Translations under genes and position numbers: made by a program | Shown: positions 36,128 to 47,330 of the stretch, piece after piece | Position numbering within the stretch: position 1 is the stretch's first letter | How the letters are laid out: the number at the start of each line of letters is the position of its first letter | Source of the DNA: Vesta saturnalis | Taxonomy: Eukaryota; Arthropoda; Insecta; Coleoptera; Lampyridae | NCBI GenBank assembly: GCA_036346205.1 | Contig: JARFJB010001819.1 | Coordinates: 2,320,001 to 2,384,000 of the forward strand | Reading direction: 5' to 3' | Length of the DNA stretch: 64,000 nucleotides | Notes under the pieces: model-generated | What the model saw: only the letters and a program-made list of their open reading frames with translations | What the model was told of the DNA's origin: nothing | The model's database searches: none

Positions 36128-36912
36128 ATAATAACACTTACCTTTATCAGTGTTTTTTCCTTCAGTTGTTGTAATAATGATAACCATCTGAAATATTTTT
36201 TATACGTGTCCACAAGTAGTCTCAGTAAACACGCTTTGTGGATGGTTGGATATAAACTGGCTATTACATTCCGATCATTATCTAATTTAGAAAGTAATAC
36301 ACAAAACCTGATTACTACTACTCGTATTTAGCAATTATGTTGTACACTAACGTTTTAAAAACAATATGTCGTATAATGTCTTATTGTAAATTACTAGTTT
36401 ACCTGTTTAAATTTAATTCTAATGCTTCGTCAACATTTTCATGGCATTGTTTGAAACATTGTATGATATCATACTTTTCGTTGTTTTGAAAAAATCTTTC
36501 AGCCATTATAAAATTTCACAAATTAACAAAATCGCCAAACACAAACACAATAAAACGCATCAAAATTTATCATCATGACAGCAGATGTGTTGATTTCTCC
36601 ACAGTCACTTGATAAAACAATGCTCCAAAAGTCAACAACAGTGTTTATAGCATGCATGACCTCCTATAAGAAAATCACAAATAACAATCCCCGTAGTAAA
36701 ACTTTGAAATCCATGTCACTCTATTAAAATTCAATCTTTTAGTAATTTTGGAGCATTTTTGAAAACAACGATACCCCGAAAAAAAAATTGTGTGCGCCCC
36801 TGGATTCTACGTAAAATTCTCTATGGGACAAGTTTTCATTTTGACATTATCGCTGAGAAACTTCTTAGATATGGAAGGGATCCAAAAAGTGTGGATTTTC
36901 AAAAACACCCTG
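36127..36912 (-). mobile_element. Truncated DD41D element H (5' end only)
   Basis: Minus strand, 5' end at the right. The terminal repeat is about 36740-36912, ending ...CACCCTG before TA like the other local DD41D tips. A start exon follows at 36494-36405 (MAERFFQNNEKYDIIQCFKQ), similar to the helix-turn-helix of element C, ended by GTAAAC. A second exon (KKYFRWLSLLQQLKEKTLIK) ends in GTAAGT at about 36140. The catalytic part and other TIR are absent beyond the (TA)n tract, so the element is truncated there. Confidence 0.62.
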
Positions 36913-37100
36913 TAATTTATAAACGAAAGAACTTAGGCAAAACTTAGGCCATCTTGAGTTTCACAACAACAACCGAGATATCTGGCTGTCTCAACGAAAA
37001 TGCGATGCACTGTACAATGTATTTCAAAACATATTTAGAAAATGAAGGAGGTAATTACTTTGTGGCTGGTGGGAAATAAATAAAAAATAAATACATAATT

Positions 37101-37387
37101 AAAATAAAAATTTACTTTCTAAACAGATCTCGGTAACAATAAATAAACCAATCATTTGGACGTAAAAAAGTAGAACAAGTGTACCTCAGAAACTTAGTAT
37201 TTGTTTAATTTTGATCTAAACCTATAACTAAAACATAATATAATTCCTATAATCTATATAAATAAAATAAAAATTTACCTTCTAAACATATCTCAGTAAA
37301 GATAAAACAAAATCAACAAATAGTTTGGACCAGAATTTGGACAAAAAAAGGAACGTAAATACCTCAGAGGCCTAGTACTTGTTTTGT
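37101..37387. repeat. Imperfect tandem duplication downstream of gene F
   Basis: AAATAAAAATTTACTTTCTA at about 37101 and AAATAAAAATTTACCTTCTA at about 37262 start two related units of about 110-125 bp, both containing TCGGTAA/TCAGTAA, TTTGGAC and TACCTCAGA words. They lie in the 3' flank of minus-strand gene F. Confidence 0.6.
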
Positions 37388-38568
37388 TAATCTATATTCC
37401 TTTTTAATTTTTAATTGATCTTCCTCATTTAAAATGAAAGGGTCATTACCAACGTCTGTTTTAGGCCAAACATAGGAATTTAAATTGAACTTTAAAAATT
37501 TTATTTTATATGTGTCTGAACCAAGTGTTTCAATTGTTCTTCCTATGTACCATTGCTGGTCAAATATAACAGCATAATAACTTTCTAATAAAATTTCTTT
37601 TACAAAATTTAAATGAGAAGCCTGAACTGAAGGATTCAGTGCCTGTTAAATCCGAGGTTAAATCATTTAAAGTAGGTGAATATAATTCAGCTGAATTCGC
37701 ACACAGTTTAGTTTTTCTCGTATTTTTATTGCTTTTTTAGGTAAAGTAACAGCTGTCTTCTTCGTACCAACTTTATCATTTGGCAAAAATCTTCTTAATC
37801 TGTTATTGCTCAATATACCACAATTTTCGTCAAGTAATCGGCAGAAAGTTGATTTTTCTTATTATAACGACTTTATTATCTAAATTCATTTTTACATAAG
37901 AAGTCCCATTAATATCAGTGTCTTTAACTTTATCTGAGAAATCCTTTAGAGTCAAGGACTCACTATTATTTTGAAACATTGGAGTCATGGTTTCAATAAT
38001 ATCTGTTGTTTCAATGTCATGTTTTTCTATAATTAAGTCATAGTCATTATCACTCCCGTTTGTGTCCATATTCACTCCTGTGTCATCCTTTTTTAGTGCT
38101 AGTGCTACAGTTAAACACTGATCTTTTGTCGATATTAAACCAAACTTTGAAGCCTCATTAAAGGCATCATCTAAAGCTGTTTCTACACATAAGTTGATAT
38201 CCATATTGTCGAGTCCCAATTCTTGTAAACCTTTTCGAGAAGTCTCTGATGCTAAAGTTAATCACCGTAGAGTAAGTAGAGGTCGTAGACCTGGCTATTC
38301 TCACAAGTTTGACAATTGGGCTTATGAAACATTCCGGGGTCCATCTTTTTATCATATAATAAATCAACTTTAACATATGCGCGTTTAATTTCACACGAGT
38401 GAACAGTTTAAAGTTATAAAATTATCCTTCAAAGTATACTTATTACTATCTTTAATAAATGCCCTCCAAGCTCGTAACATGAAAACAGAAAACCACGTTT
38501 TATGTAATCTATCATATATAAACTTAAATAATAAAAATGCTTCCAAAAGAAAATTCATAATTTTTAAG
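37388..38568 (-). pseudogene. TE gene F, C-terminal third
   Basis: Minus strand continuation of the gene interrupted by elements E and Gypsy. In order: YDRLHKTWFSVFMLRAWRAF (about 38515), KYTLKDNF, then STTSTYSTVINFSIRDFSKR (about 38285), an acidic 129-codon open stretch 38219-37830 and the VVIIRK block shared with F'. A C-terminal module follows (YYAVIFDQQWYIGRTIE, YKIKFLKFNLNSYVWP, about 37585-37480). Stops and frameshifts are present. The segment directly abuts TA and element E at 38569. Confidence 0.65.
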
Positions 38569-39692
38569 TACTGGGTGGACCAATAAGCCGATCCTCCGGC
38601 TATAATATCTCAGGAACTGTTTATCGTACAGCTTTGGGAAAAAATTCCTTAGTAAAAAGGGCCAAGGGAAATCGCTGAAAATAACTTTCAAGTTTCTAGC
38701 TTTACCGCTAGAGGGCATAATCTTTATAGAAAAATTTAAAAACAATTTTTTTATGAAATATATCCAACCATAGTAGGTATTAAATAAGTAAATTAGAATG
38801 ATGCATAATTTCTGCACAAATTTTGTAAAATACTTTGCTCTATATTTTCAAATAAAGGGTGGGGGGAATGGGAATGTTTGTATGAATAAATGCCTATAAC
38901 TTTGGTTTGGATCCACCTATTTTAACGAAATTATTCTCATTCGAAAGGGCGTAGATGAACCAATTACATCTACTATAAAACAATTGCATTTAGATTTAAT
39001 TGTCGTAGATAGAGACCACTTTCGATTAAAAAAATTAAAATTTGTCTATGTTAAAATTTTTTAATGGAAACACTTAAGTATTGTAAATTACAACGGAAAC
39101 TAATCAAATTCGCAACAAAATGGCGCTATCCGCATGTAGATATCTTTTGCCTAACTAGAGATATAAGTAAAAACGTGTAAACATACGTAACTAGTATTGG
39201 CCCACTCTGTATTATAATTTAAAATAACAAAATATGTCAGTATTTTCAGAATTTGTTAAACTAAGAAGGCTGCAAAATAAAGTTGACAGGGGCTTCAAAT
39301 TGTTTATTTATTGACAGTAGTCAAAATATTGCGATCTGTTTAAGAAGTGTTCGCGTCTAACTCGAATATAACTTTTCTTAATTAGATATTAATATTACTA
39401 ATATCAGTAAATAATCAGCATTATTTCATAATGAGTATATCAAATGCCGAATCGTATAATATGATTGGAGTTTATTTCGAATGCCATCAAAATGCCGCTA
39501 TTGCCTAACGTAAATATGCCGTAAGATATCCTGATGGAAGGCATTATGGCAAAGAAGTATTTAAAAGATAGGCAAGAAGATGAAGAGTAACTGGTAGCTT
39601 TCATCGTCCTTGTTATAAACGAGGTGTGTGGGTGGGTGCGATCGAAGATAATGTAATCAATGTTCTTGCTTTAGTTCAACAGAATCTACATA

Positions 39693-41338
39693 CAGGCTGA
39701 TTCAAATTCGAGGGCCACCATGGGGATCTCACTTATTATAAGAGCTAGAATATATGTTTAAATTTGGCCAAGTTGTTAAATTTATTGCTGCTTAATAATT
39801 TGAAATAGCTCGATGCGTTTTTGTTTCATTTGAAAGAAACTGAAAATTGTCGTTTTCGTTTTTTCGTTATTACTATTTTATTTATAATTATTTTTCAAAT
39901 CTGTAAAAAAAATTTCATTATCACATTTTATCCAGGTAGATTTTTTTTACTCAAATCAGAATCATTATTTTTTAACCAACTTTATTTTTTGTTATGGACG
40001 CCATATTTGATTTTTACATTCAAAATTTCCATATTTTATTGGGAATCCAAAAATGTATCACACTTTATGTTTTGCATTATTTTTAATTTCACAATTTAAT
40101 TTGTTGTGGTTTTTGTTAATTATGTCACTGTCATTGGCAACCCGTTACCTGTAACTAAATAATTGACTGGCGAGTCCTCGACAGAATAGACAAATTAGAA
40201 ATCAGCAACGATTTGGTTTTAATGTTTGGGTTGGCTTTTGGAATAACCGAATTATAGGTCCGTATATCTACCAAGGAACTCTTAATGCAGAAAGGTATTT
40301 AAATTTTTTGAGAACCCAGCTGTTAAGATTTTTTTTTATGATATTCCACTTAATGAAGTGCAAGGCGTATGGTGGCAACAGGATGGTGCTCCAACACACA
40401 ATGCAGCTAATGGTAGGCAATGTTTAAACGAACTATTCCCTAATAAATGGATCGGCAATCGTGGTGTCGTTGAATGGCCGGCGAGATCGCCCTATTTATC
40501 CCCCTTAGATTATTATCTTTGGGGGGCAATTAAAAATGCCGTTTATAATCATCAATATGCAAATGTGGATGATCTCCGAAATAGTGTTTTAGTTCAAATC
40601 GAACGCATTCCAGCTCGTACTATCCAACGGACTATAAGTAACATGCGAAAACGAATTCAACTATGCACAAGGCAAAATGGTTCGATATCCGAACACTTAT
40701 TGTAAATTTAATTACATAATTCTAAATAATATTATTTGTTGTTATTTGTTCTTGAAATAAAAATTAGCCATAAAGCATTTCTTTATTATTGATATTTCTT
40801 AATAAGTTTACTGACAAAATAGTTCAAGTCTTAATCAGTGATTGAGTCAGTACTTTTGTTTTTATTAATTTTGAAGTTATACGTATCTAACTCAATCACA
40901 AAAAATTAAATTGAGAAATTAAAAATAATGCAAAACATAAAGTATGGTACATTTTTGGATTCGCAATAAAATATGGAAATTTTTTATGTAAAAATCAAAT
41001 ATGGCGTCCATAAGAAAAAATAAAGTTGGTTAAAAAATAATGATTCTGATTTGAGTAAAAAAATCTATCTAGATAGTCGAATGCGGAATAAAAAGTGGCA
41101 ATGAAAATTTTTTTACAGATTTGAAAAATAATTATAAATAAAATAGCTATAACGAAAAAACGAAAACGACAATTTTCAGTTTTTTTTCAGATAAAGCAAA
41201 AACGCATCGAGCTATTTCAAATTTCTTTTAAATTATTAAGCAGCAATAAATTTAGCAACTTTGCCAAATTTAAGCATATATTCTAGCTCTTATAATAAGC
41301 GAGATCCCCATGGTGGCCCTCGAATTTGAATCAGCCCG
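39693..41338 (+). mobile_element. DD41D element D nested inside element E
   Basis: Bounded by TA at 39691-39692 and 41339-41340. Ends CAGGCTGATTCAAATTCG and the complement of CGGGCTGATTCAAATTCG. TIRs of about 430 bp run to about 40115 and from about 40905. At 1.65 kb it is internally deleted: the left TIR is followed almost at once by the middle of the transposase. It interrupts the element E transposase at a TA inside the codon run N-L-H-I, so it is younger than E. Confidence 0.93.
40150..40705 (+). pseudogene. DD41D transposase of element D, N-terminal half deleted
   Basis: Starts inside the catalytic core (FGFNVWVGFWNNRIIGPYIY at about 40210). A frameshift in the T9 run near 40335 moves reading to 40358-40705, open to the stop. 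This piece has QDGAPTHN and YLSPLDYYLWG with 41 residues between Asp residues. The helix-turn-helix and first catalytic Asp are absent, so it could only be moved by another copy's enzyme. Confidence 0.85.
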
Positions 41339-42953
41339 TATAAGTAGTCGACAAATCTCTACAGAATTAAACATACCAAAAACTACCGTTCTGAGGATTT
41401 TAAAGCATAACAGGTAGGTTTCTTATAATACTATGAACTGCACGTTTAAGTTTGAAAATTGTAATCCTCTTTAAATGTTAGACTCAATTGTTTTATTTTC
41501 ATATTGCGATAAAAACTGCAACATGGCACTTTCATCATTTCATTCATTCCTTAAAAATATTTGTTTTTCTATGTTTTTTAGACTGAACCCTTATCATGTA
41601 GTTATTCACCAAGCTTTACATGAATGGGATTTCGATGCAAGACTGGATTACTGCAATTGGATGTTAGGTATGCTGGAAGAACAACCGCATATCATATCAA
41701 ATATTTTGTGGACAGACGGAAGCCACCCTTAGTGGTGCGGGTGCTGTTAATAATCATTAATGGGCTGAAGAAAATCCGCACTGGATTGACGAAGTACACC
41801 TTCAAGGTAGATGGAGTCTTAATGTTTGGTGTGGTATAGTTGATGAAAAAATCATAGGACCATATTTCTTTGAAGAAACTTTAAATGGCGATACATATTT
41901 AAATGTTTTGGAAAATGAATTGTCTATTTTATTAGAAGAAATTTCCTTACAAACAAGAAGAGATCTTATATTTCAACGTGATGGGTGTCCTGCGCACTTT
42001 TCCAGGGAAGTTAGAGATTATTTGAATTTAAGATATCCATATAAATGGATTGGAAGGGGAAGTATATTTCCATAGCCAGCTAGATCTCCAGACTTAACAT
42101 GTCTAGACTTTTATCTATGGGGAAGATTGAAGGAGTTAGCCTTTCAAACTCAACCAACCACGCGACAAGACATGAAACAACGCGTTGGAAACGCAATAAA
42201 TAGCATATCCATAGCTGAGATTGAAGCAGCTATGTCTACCCGAGATAGATTACGTCTTTGTGTGGACAGTGGTGGAAAATATTTTAAACATTTAATTGGA
42301 CGTTAAGTTTAATGTGTGTGATCTTCTTATCATATTTTGTTATTTTAAGTTATAATACAGAGTGAGCCAATACTAGTTACGTATGTTTACGCGTTTTTAC
42401 TTATATCTCGAGTTAGACAAAAGATATCGACATGCGGTTTGCGCCATTTTGTTACGAATTTAATTAGTTTCGTTGTAATTTACAATACTTAGGTGTTTCC
42501 ATTTAAAAATTTTAACATAAACAAATTTTATATTTTTTTTTCGAAAGTGCCCTCTATCTACGACAATTAAAACTAAATGCAATTGTTTTATAGTAGATGT
42601 AAATAGGTTGATCCAAACCAAAGTTACAGGCATTTATTCATACAAACATTCCCACTCTTCACTACCCTTTATTTGAAAAAATAGAGAAAAAAGTATTTAA
42701 CAAAATTTGTGCAGAAATTATGCATCATTCTAATTTAATGATTTTAATACCTACTATGTTTGGACATATTTTATGAAAAAATATCTTTAAATTTTTCTAT
42801 AAAGATTGTCCTCTAGCGGTAAAGCTAGAAACTTGAAAGTTGTTTCCAGCGATTTCCCTTGGCCGTTTTCACTAAGGAAATTTTTTTCCAAAGTTGTACG
42901 ATAAACAGTTACTGAGATATAGCCGGAGGATCGGCTTATTGGTCCACCCGGTA

Positions 42954-43346
42954 CAAGCCAGTTGCCTCGGAATTATCTACATGTTTCAAATTGTTAATAA
43001 ACTGATTTTTTCTGCAGATGCAAAATTCATTTTGTCTTCTGGTCTTAAATCGATTATGGTCAACATCTCTTGATCTTTAGAAATCCGTTCTAAGTTTATC
43101 TAAATCATTTACTGATGCTTGTTGATTTCCTATTGGTAAAATATCCAACAATCTCAATTCCTAGGTTTTTTGCAGTTTCTTCCATATATGATCATCTACT
43201 TAGAACATCTCTGTAATTGAATTTATTGTCGGTCCCTATAATTGCCAGACAGTACGGAGGAGATCCTATTGTTAAAGGCTGTGCCATGATTAGGTGTGCC
43301 TTGCTTTTTGTTTTAAAAAAATTTTGAATCGTTTCAACTGAGTCGC
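42954..43346 (-). pseudogene. TE gene F, middle part
   Basis: Minus strand between element E and the Gypsy element. Reads SVETIQNFFKTKSKAHLIMA then QPLTIGSPPYCLAIIGTDNK and NYRDVLSR, followed by stops, EETAKNLGIEIVGY and frame-shifted remnants. Continues to 38568 on the other side of E and comes from 52492 on the other side of Gypsy. Confidence 0.68.
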
Positions 43347-45430
43347 TGTAACGAACCGCAAGTCATTACTTAAAATTTTTTTAATTAATTAATTATTTAC
43401 TTAATAATCCGCCCTCGTAAAAGAAATGATGCAAGCTTTCTTAGTATTCAAACACCTGCAAAACTTAATCTAATATTTCTTAGTATTCCGTATTACTCAG
43501 TCACTTACATATATTGCTCATTATTTCGTTTTGATTGCACAATAATAATTAATTTGTTCCCACTCCAACGTGGATTTCATAAAACATCGAAAGTTTTATA
43601 CGTCAGAGTAATCTCCGCCAATTACAAATAGGATTCCCCCAAACAGAAGCCATCACCGCCTACGGAGAGTCCTCTATAAAAACCGCGCCGCGCACCTGAA
43701 AGAAAGAGGTATTACTACTTAAGTTAAGTAATCAATACGCGCTACGAAAACGCATCCCGCCGCCGAGAAGTATAACCGTAACCGTAACCGATTAGCCGCC
43801 GTAGTAGAAGAGTTCCGTCGCGCCACTTGAACGTGCTCCGCCGCCGAGAATTATTTAGTTGGTTTCACCAGCTCCTGTATTAGTTAGTCCATTTGACTAA
43901 CTCCGATTCCAGAGAACCTGCACGTGACGGTTGTTTGAAAAGTAAATCGCCGCAAACCTAGTAATCGCCACCGCGAGTTTAGCTCCCTGTATCTGCGAAC
44001 GCGCACCGCGAATCTTTTGTAAATAGCTATCCTCGATCTTGGTGATTAACGACACGTAAGTCTGTAGAGTAATTCAGAACACAAAACATAAACACCAGCA
44101 CACACACCCCCAGACCGCTACGGGCAAAAACGCCACGTGGTAGTTGGGAAATCATAAACGCCAACACACACCAGAAACACCCAGACCGCTACGGGCAAAG
44201 AAAACGCCACGTGGTAGTCGGGAGTATTCGCCAACGCACACAAACCCCCAGACCGCTACGGGCAAAGGAAAACGCCACGTGGTAGTCGGGAGTATTACAC
44301 CCATCACGCTAACATATACCTGACGACGAGAGCTCAGTAGGACTGTATAGACCTGCAGCTTTCCTCATTTACGCTCACTTACATTCTAAACACCTGAATT
44401 CACTAGCTCGCTGGAGAAAGACCGAAGTGCCTATAATCACCAACGCATTAAACGTAGAGTATCCGTCAAAGACCGGTAGTAAAGAAAACCGTACCCCGAT
44501 ACCCACGCGTTTATTTACACGAATTTCAAGGAAGCAATCAATTAATTGTTTTCCACCAGCTTATTCCGTCAGTGTAAATAAAAAACCCGCCTTTAATCAA
44601 TACGTATTTGTACGTGTACAAATAGGTAACGTCGTTTATATCTACGGGAGATTTCTTTTATTTGCATAAAAGAAATCAACACCATAAAATATCCACCCAG
44701 TAGATAACGCTTGAATAATATTACTTATACAACCAAACGTGTATAATCCGTCTAGTCTAAATTTAATGCAAAGATAAACCTCTGAAGAAGTCATATTTTC
44801 CAACATAATACATCGCGAAGTAAAATTACTCCACGAAGCATACGCGCTTGTCCGTCTTCCAGAGGTTACTAAAGGTAAAGAGCCGCGCGCAGCCGACCGA
44901 TACCGCAGTCCTGCGCACCATATATGAACTCGGGATATCGATTTTCACTAGTGACCTACATTCGCGCAACCCTCGTTTTGAATAACCAGTAGTTTGTTTA
45001 TAAATTCTTTTCTTTTATAGACAGGGCCGTATTCAGAATAAATAATTATTTAAACATAACGATATTTAATCATTTACATATTACGGTCATTTTTGAGTAT
45101 AACTAGGGAGCATTAAAATCTACTTTACAGAAACGACGTCGACAAGAATAAGTGGACGCACGGAAGGAAGGACGCCGCCGTCACCAGCAGGACGTCCAGT
45201 GGTTTGGTTAGTATTACGTTTAGGTTAAGTTGAGATAGAATAAGCATATATCTTAGATTTGTAGTTATAGGAAATATATTATTTTAAACCATTCTCTGTT
45301 TAATTATTTTATGTGGACAGTGTAAAGCTAAAGATTAAAGTTACCAACGAACCCCCCCCTCTTTAGTTAAATACAAAGACCGATTGCAGTTAGCCCGGGC
45401 AAATATAAAATTGTAAGAAAGGACCTTACA
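43347..45430 (+). repeat. 5' LTR of Gypsy (2084 bp)
   Basis: Starts TGTAACGAACCGCAAG and ends GGACCTTACA. About four times longer than common Gypsy LTRs. Contains the three-unit internal repeat at 44110-44295. Compared with the 3' LTR it is 13 bp longer, through small indels only as far as seen by eye. Confidence 0.96.
44110..44295 (+). repeat. Three tandem units with CCACGTGG inside the 5' LTR
   Basis: Units start at 44110, 44181 and 44248, each with CCAGACCGCTACGGGCAAA then AACGCCACGTGGTAGT. CACGTG is a perfect E-box/bHLH-type palindrome, present once per unit. Upstream LTR position suggests an enhancer, by inference. Confidence 0.85.
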
Positions 45431-45435
45431 TAAAA

Positions 45436-45455
45436 TGGCACCCTAACGTTGGGGC
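45436..45455 (+). other. Candidate tRNA primer-binding site of Gypsy
   Basis: TGGCACCCTAACGTTGGGGC begins five bases after the 5' LTR, where a retrotransposon primer site is expected. The TGG start fits the complement of a tRNA CCA end. The tRNA was not identified. Confidence 0.65.
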
Positions 45456-45579
45456 GTACATAAAATAGCACACTAACACTGAACACATTGAATAATTCCT
45501 GTTACAGATTCCGAGGACAACCAGACGCACCGGAAAATAATTCATTTCTTTCCAGATTAAATAATCAATCTGTTACAGA

Positions 45580-46624
45580 ATGAGTACTACAAAGACCGGA
45601 GAAGAAACCGACAAACGAGTAGGATGGATATATCATCTGAAGAAAGAGGAGTTAGTAGAGGAAGCCGAAAAATACAAACTAGACACAGGAGGAAATGTAG
45701 ACACACTACGAACCCGGATAATTAGATATCTACGTACGGGAGAAGGTCAAGTAACCGTCATGATACCCGAAACTGTACAATACACTGCACAGCTACCGTC
45801 TTCAGCACCCGGAAACTCAGACGTAACCGGCACCCGAAGGGCAGACATTTGCGACAGAATTCGCAAATGGGGCATAAAATATGATGGAATAAGTGACCCG
45901 ATATCATTCTTAGAAAGATTAGGTGAGTTACAATCCTGTTACAACATCGCGGATTGCGATTTGTTGGTAGCACTTCCTGAGTTGTTGAAGGAAAACACAT
46001 TACTGTGGTACCGGAATAACCAACGATCATGGACGACTTGGCACGACTTTGTCACCAGCTTTAAAACACAATTCTTACCGCCACGACACCAATTCCAGTT
46101 AGAAGAAGAAATCCGGAACCGACTACAAAAATCCCGAGAAAAGGCTGCAGAATACGTTACCGCAATTCTCACCCTTATTCGTCGGCATGGTGACATGTCC
46201 CGAGACGCTCAGCTACAGCGAGTGTATGATAACCTACGCGTTGAGTACAAATATTACATCCGTCAACGAGATTTTAATAATCTCCGAACTCCTCGAATTG
46301 GCCACGCAATTTGAAATGTTACCACCTAGAGGACACTCACCGTCTACCAGTCCTAGTCGCCCGAAAGTACATTTCAGCGGATTCACCCCCACTCAAGAAA
46401 AACCGGCACCTAGACACGTAGAGGAAATTAAGAGAACGAGCACCACTCCGAATCCCGTCGCGTCCAACCGAATAACCACCGTCTGTTGGAGATGTGGACA
46501 GACCGGCCATACTAGAGAAAAGTGCAAAGGACCGTTTAAAGCTTTTTGCTCCAGATGCAGAAAAGAGAACGTCTTATCTCGCGATTGTCCGTGCCCGCGG
46601 TCGGAAAACTTCACGCGCCGGTAA
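45580..46624 (+). pseudogene. Gypsy gag, one frameshift
   Basis: An open frame of 244 codons from ATG 45580 begins with a SAP-like helix pair (LKKEELVEEAEKYKLDTGG...LRTRIIRYL, residues 23-52) and continues with a retrotransposon gag core (WRNNQ/W-rich region, LEEEIRNRLQKSREKAAEYV). Near 46290 reading must shift to the frame that ends at 46624. That frame has a basic linker and two zinc knuckles: CWRCGQTGHTREKC intact, and CSRCRKENVLSRDC in which the His is lost or replaced. Gag packages the RNA and forms the particle. Confidence 0.87.
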
Positions 46625-46739
46625 AGATACCCCAGGAACCTTTAACTTCCCCGGCCTGGAAACCTGGAAAAATACACCCGCCTACGAATGGTCTGCATGG
46701 TTACAGACAGTGAAAACCTTCACCACCAGGAAAACAACC

Positions 46740-47330
46740 CCTTTGACTTCCCGCCTCACCGATGACCGTTTATTCCTGAAAATTGAAGTTTTACAACCAG
46801 TATAAACGCCCTGATAGACACCGGAGCTTCCGCACCTATATAGGAGAAAAGGTAAAGAACCTTTTGCGAATGAACCGAGTACATCCCTGTACACAACGTT
46901 GTGCAACCGTACGCCTAGCCGATAGCTCACTAGCCGAAACTAAAGGGTTATATATTTTTCCTGCCACCGTAGAAAACCAAGTACTCCAGATACCAGGATA
47001 TTACATGCCCCAGTTATCCACCGACGTAGTACTCGGATTAGACTTCCTAGAATATGTGCAAGCTACACTACACCTGCACCGCAAACAGATTGAAATTGCC
47101 GGAACCCGCATACCGTTACAAGAATCCGCAAATGGAGGGATAAGTGGAATCCACGGACCGGACGAAGACCAGTTAACCCAGTTAAACACCTTCTTGGAGG
47201 AGGAGATGGGGAAATTCTCCCATGCTAGCGGGAAAGCCCGTAACGTTGTACATAGGATTACTCTTGCACCTGATGCCCGTCCCATTAAACAGCGATATTA
47301 CCACGCAACCCAGTTATGCAAGAGATCATC
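46740..47330 (+). pseudogene. Gypsy protease region, frameshifted
   Basis: Aspartic protease active site DTGAS at 46817-46831, in a frame that hits a stop shortly after. The continuation lies in the frame of 46783-47343, which holds VVLGLDFLEY (about 47028-47057), the usual second protease motif. The frame break directly behind the active site would abolish processing of gag-pol if it is real. Confidence 0.85.

Larger units (their letters stand above)
39431..42305 (+). pseudogene. DD41D transposase of element E, split by element D
   Basis: N-terminal part 39431-39692 (MSISNAESYNMIGVYFEC) has stops. Reading resumes at 41339 after element D without loss of frame (the joint codes NLHISSRQIS). 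An intron lies at 41414-41581 (GTAGGT...TTTTTTAG). Then HHQALHEWDF-like sequence and ILWTDGS with the first Asp (about 41711). After a frame break, WSLNVWCGIVDEKIIGPYFF (from 41812), QRDGCPAHFS and DLTCLDFYLWG follow with the 41-residue spacing, ending at HLIGR-stop (42305). A stop in place of Trp (SIFP-stop-PARS) and other lesions inactivate it. Confidence 0.84.
38571..42951 (+). mobile_element. DD41D Tc1/mariner element E with TIRs of about 600 bp
   Basis: Bounded by TA at 38569-38570 and 42952-42953. The ends are CTGGGTGGACCAATAAGCCG and the complement of CCGGGTGGACCAATAAGCCG. TIRs run to about 39230 and from about 42352, unusually long for Tc1/mariner. It interrupts TE gene F on the other strand, and joining across one TA keeps F readable. 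Element D is nested inside its transposase gene. The tips match element A, so A and E are one subfamily. Confidence 0.93.

Noticed and set aside
39821..40099. 92-codon ORF in the left part of element D
   Set aside because: It lies entirely inside the terminal inverted repeat and its Phe/Ile-rich sequence reflects T-rich DNA.
46393..47285. Antisense ORFs within Gypsy gag-pol
   Set aside because: Shadow frames favoured by higher GC content; the sense strand has clear domain motifs.
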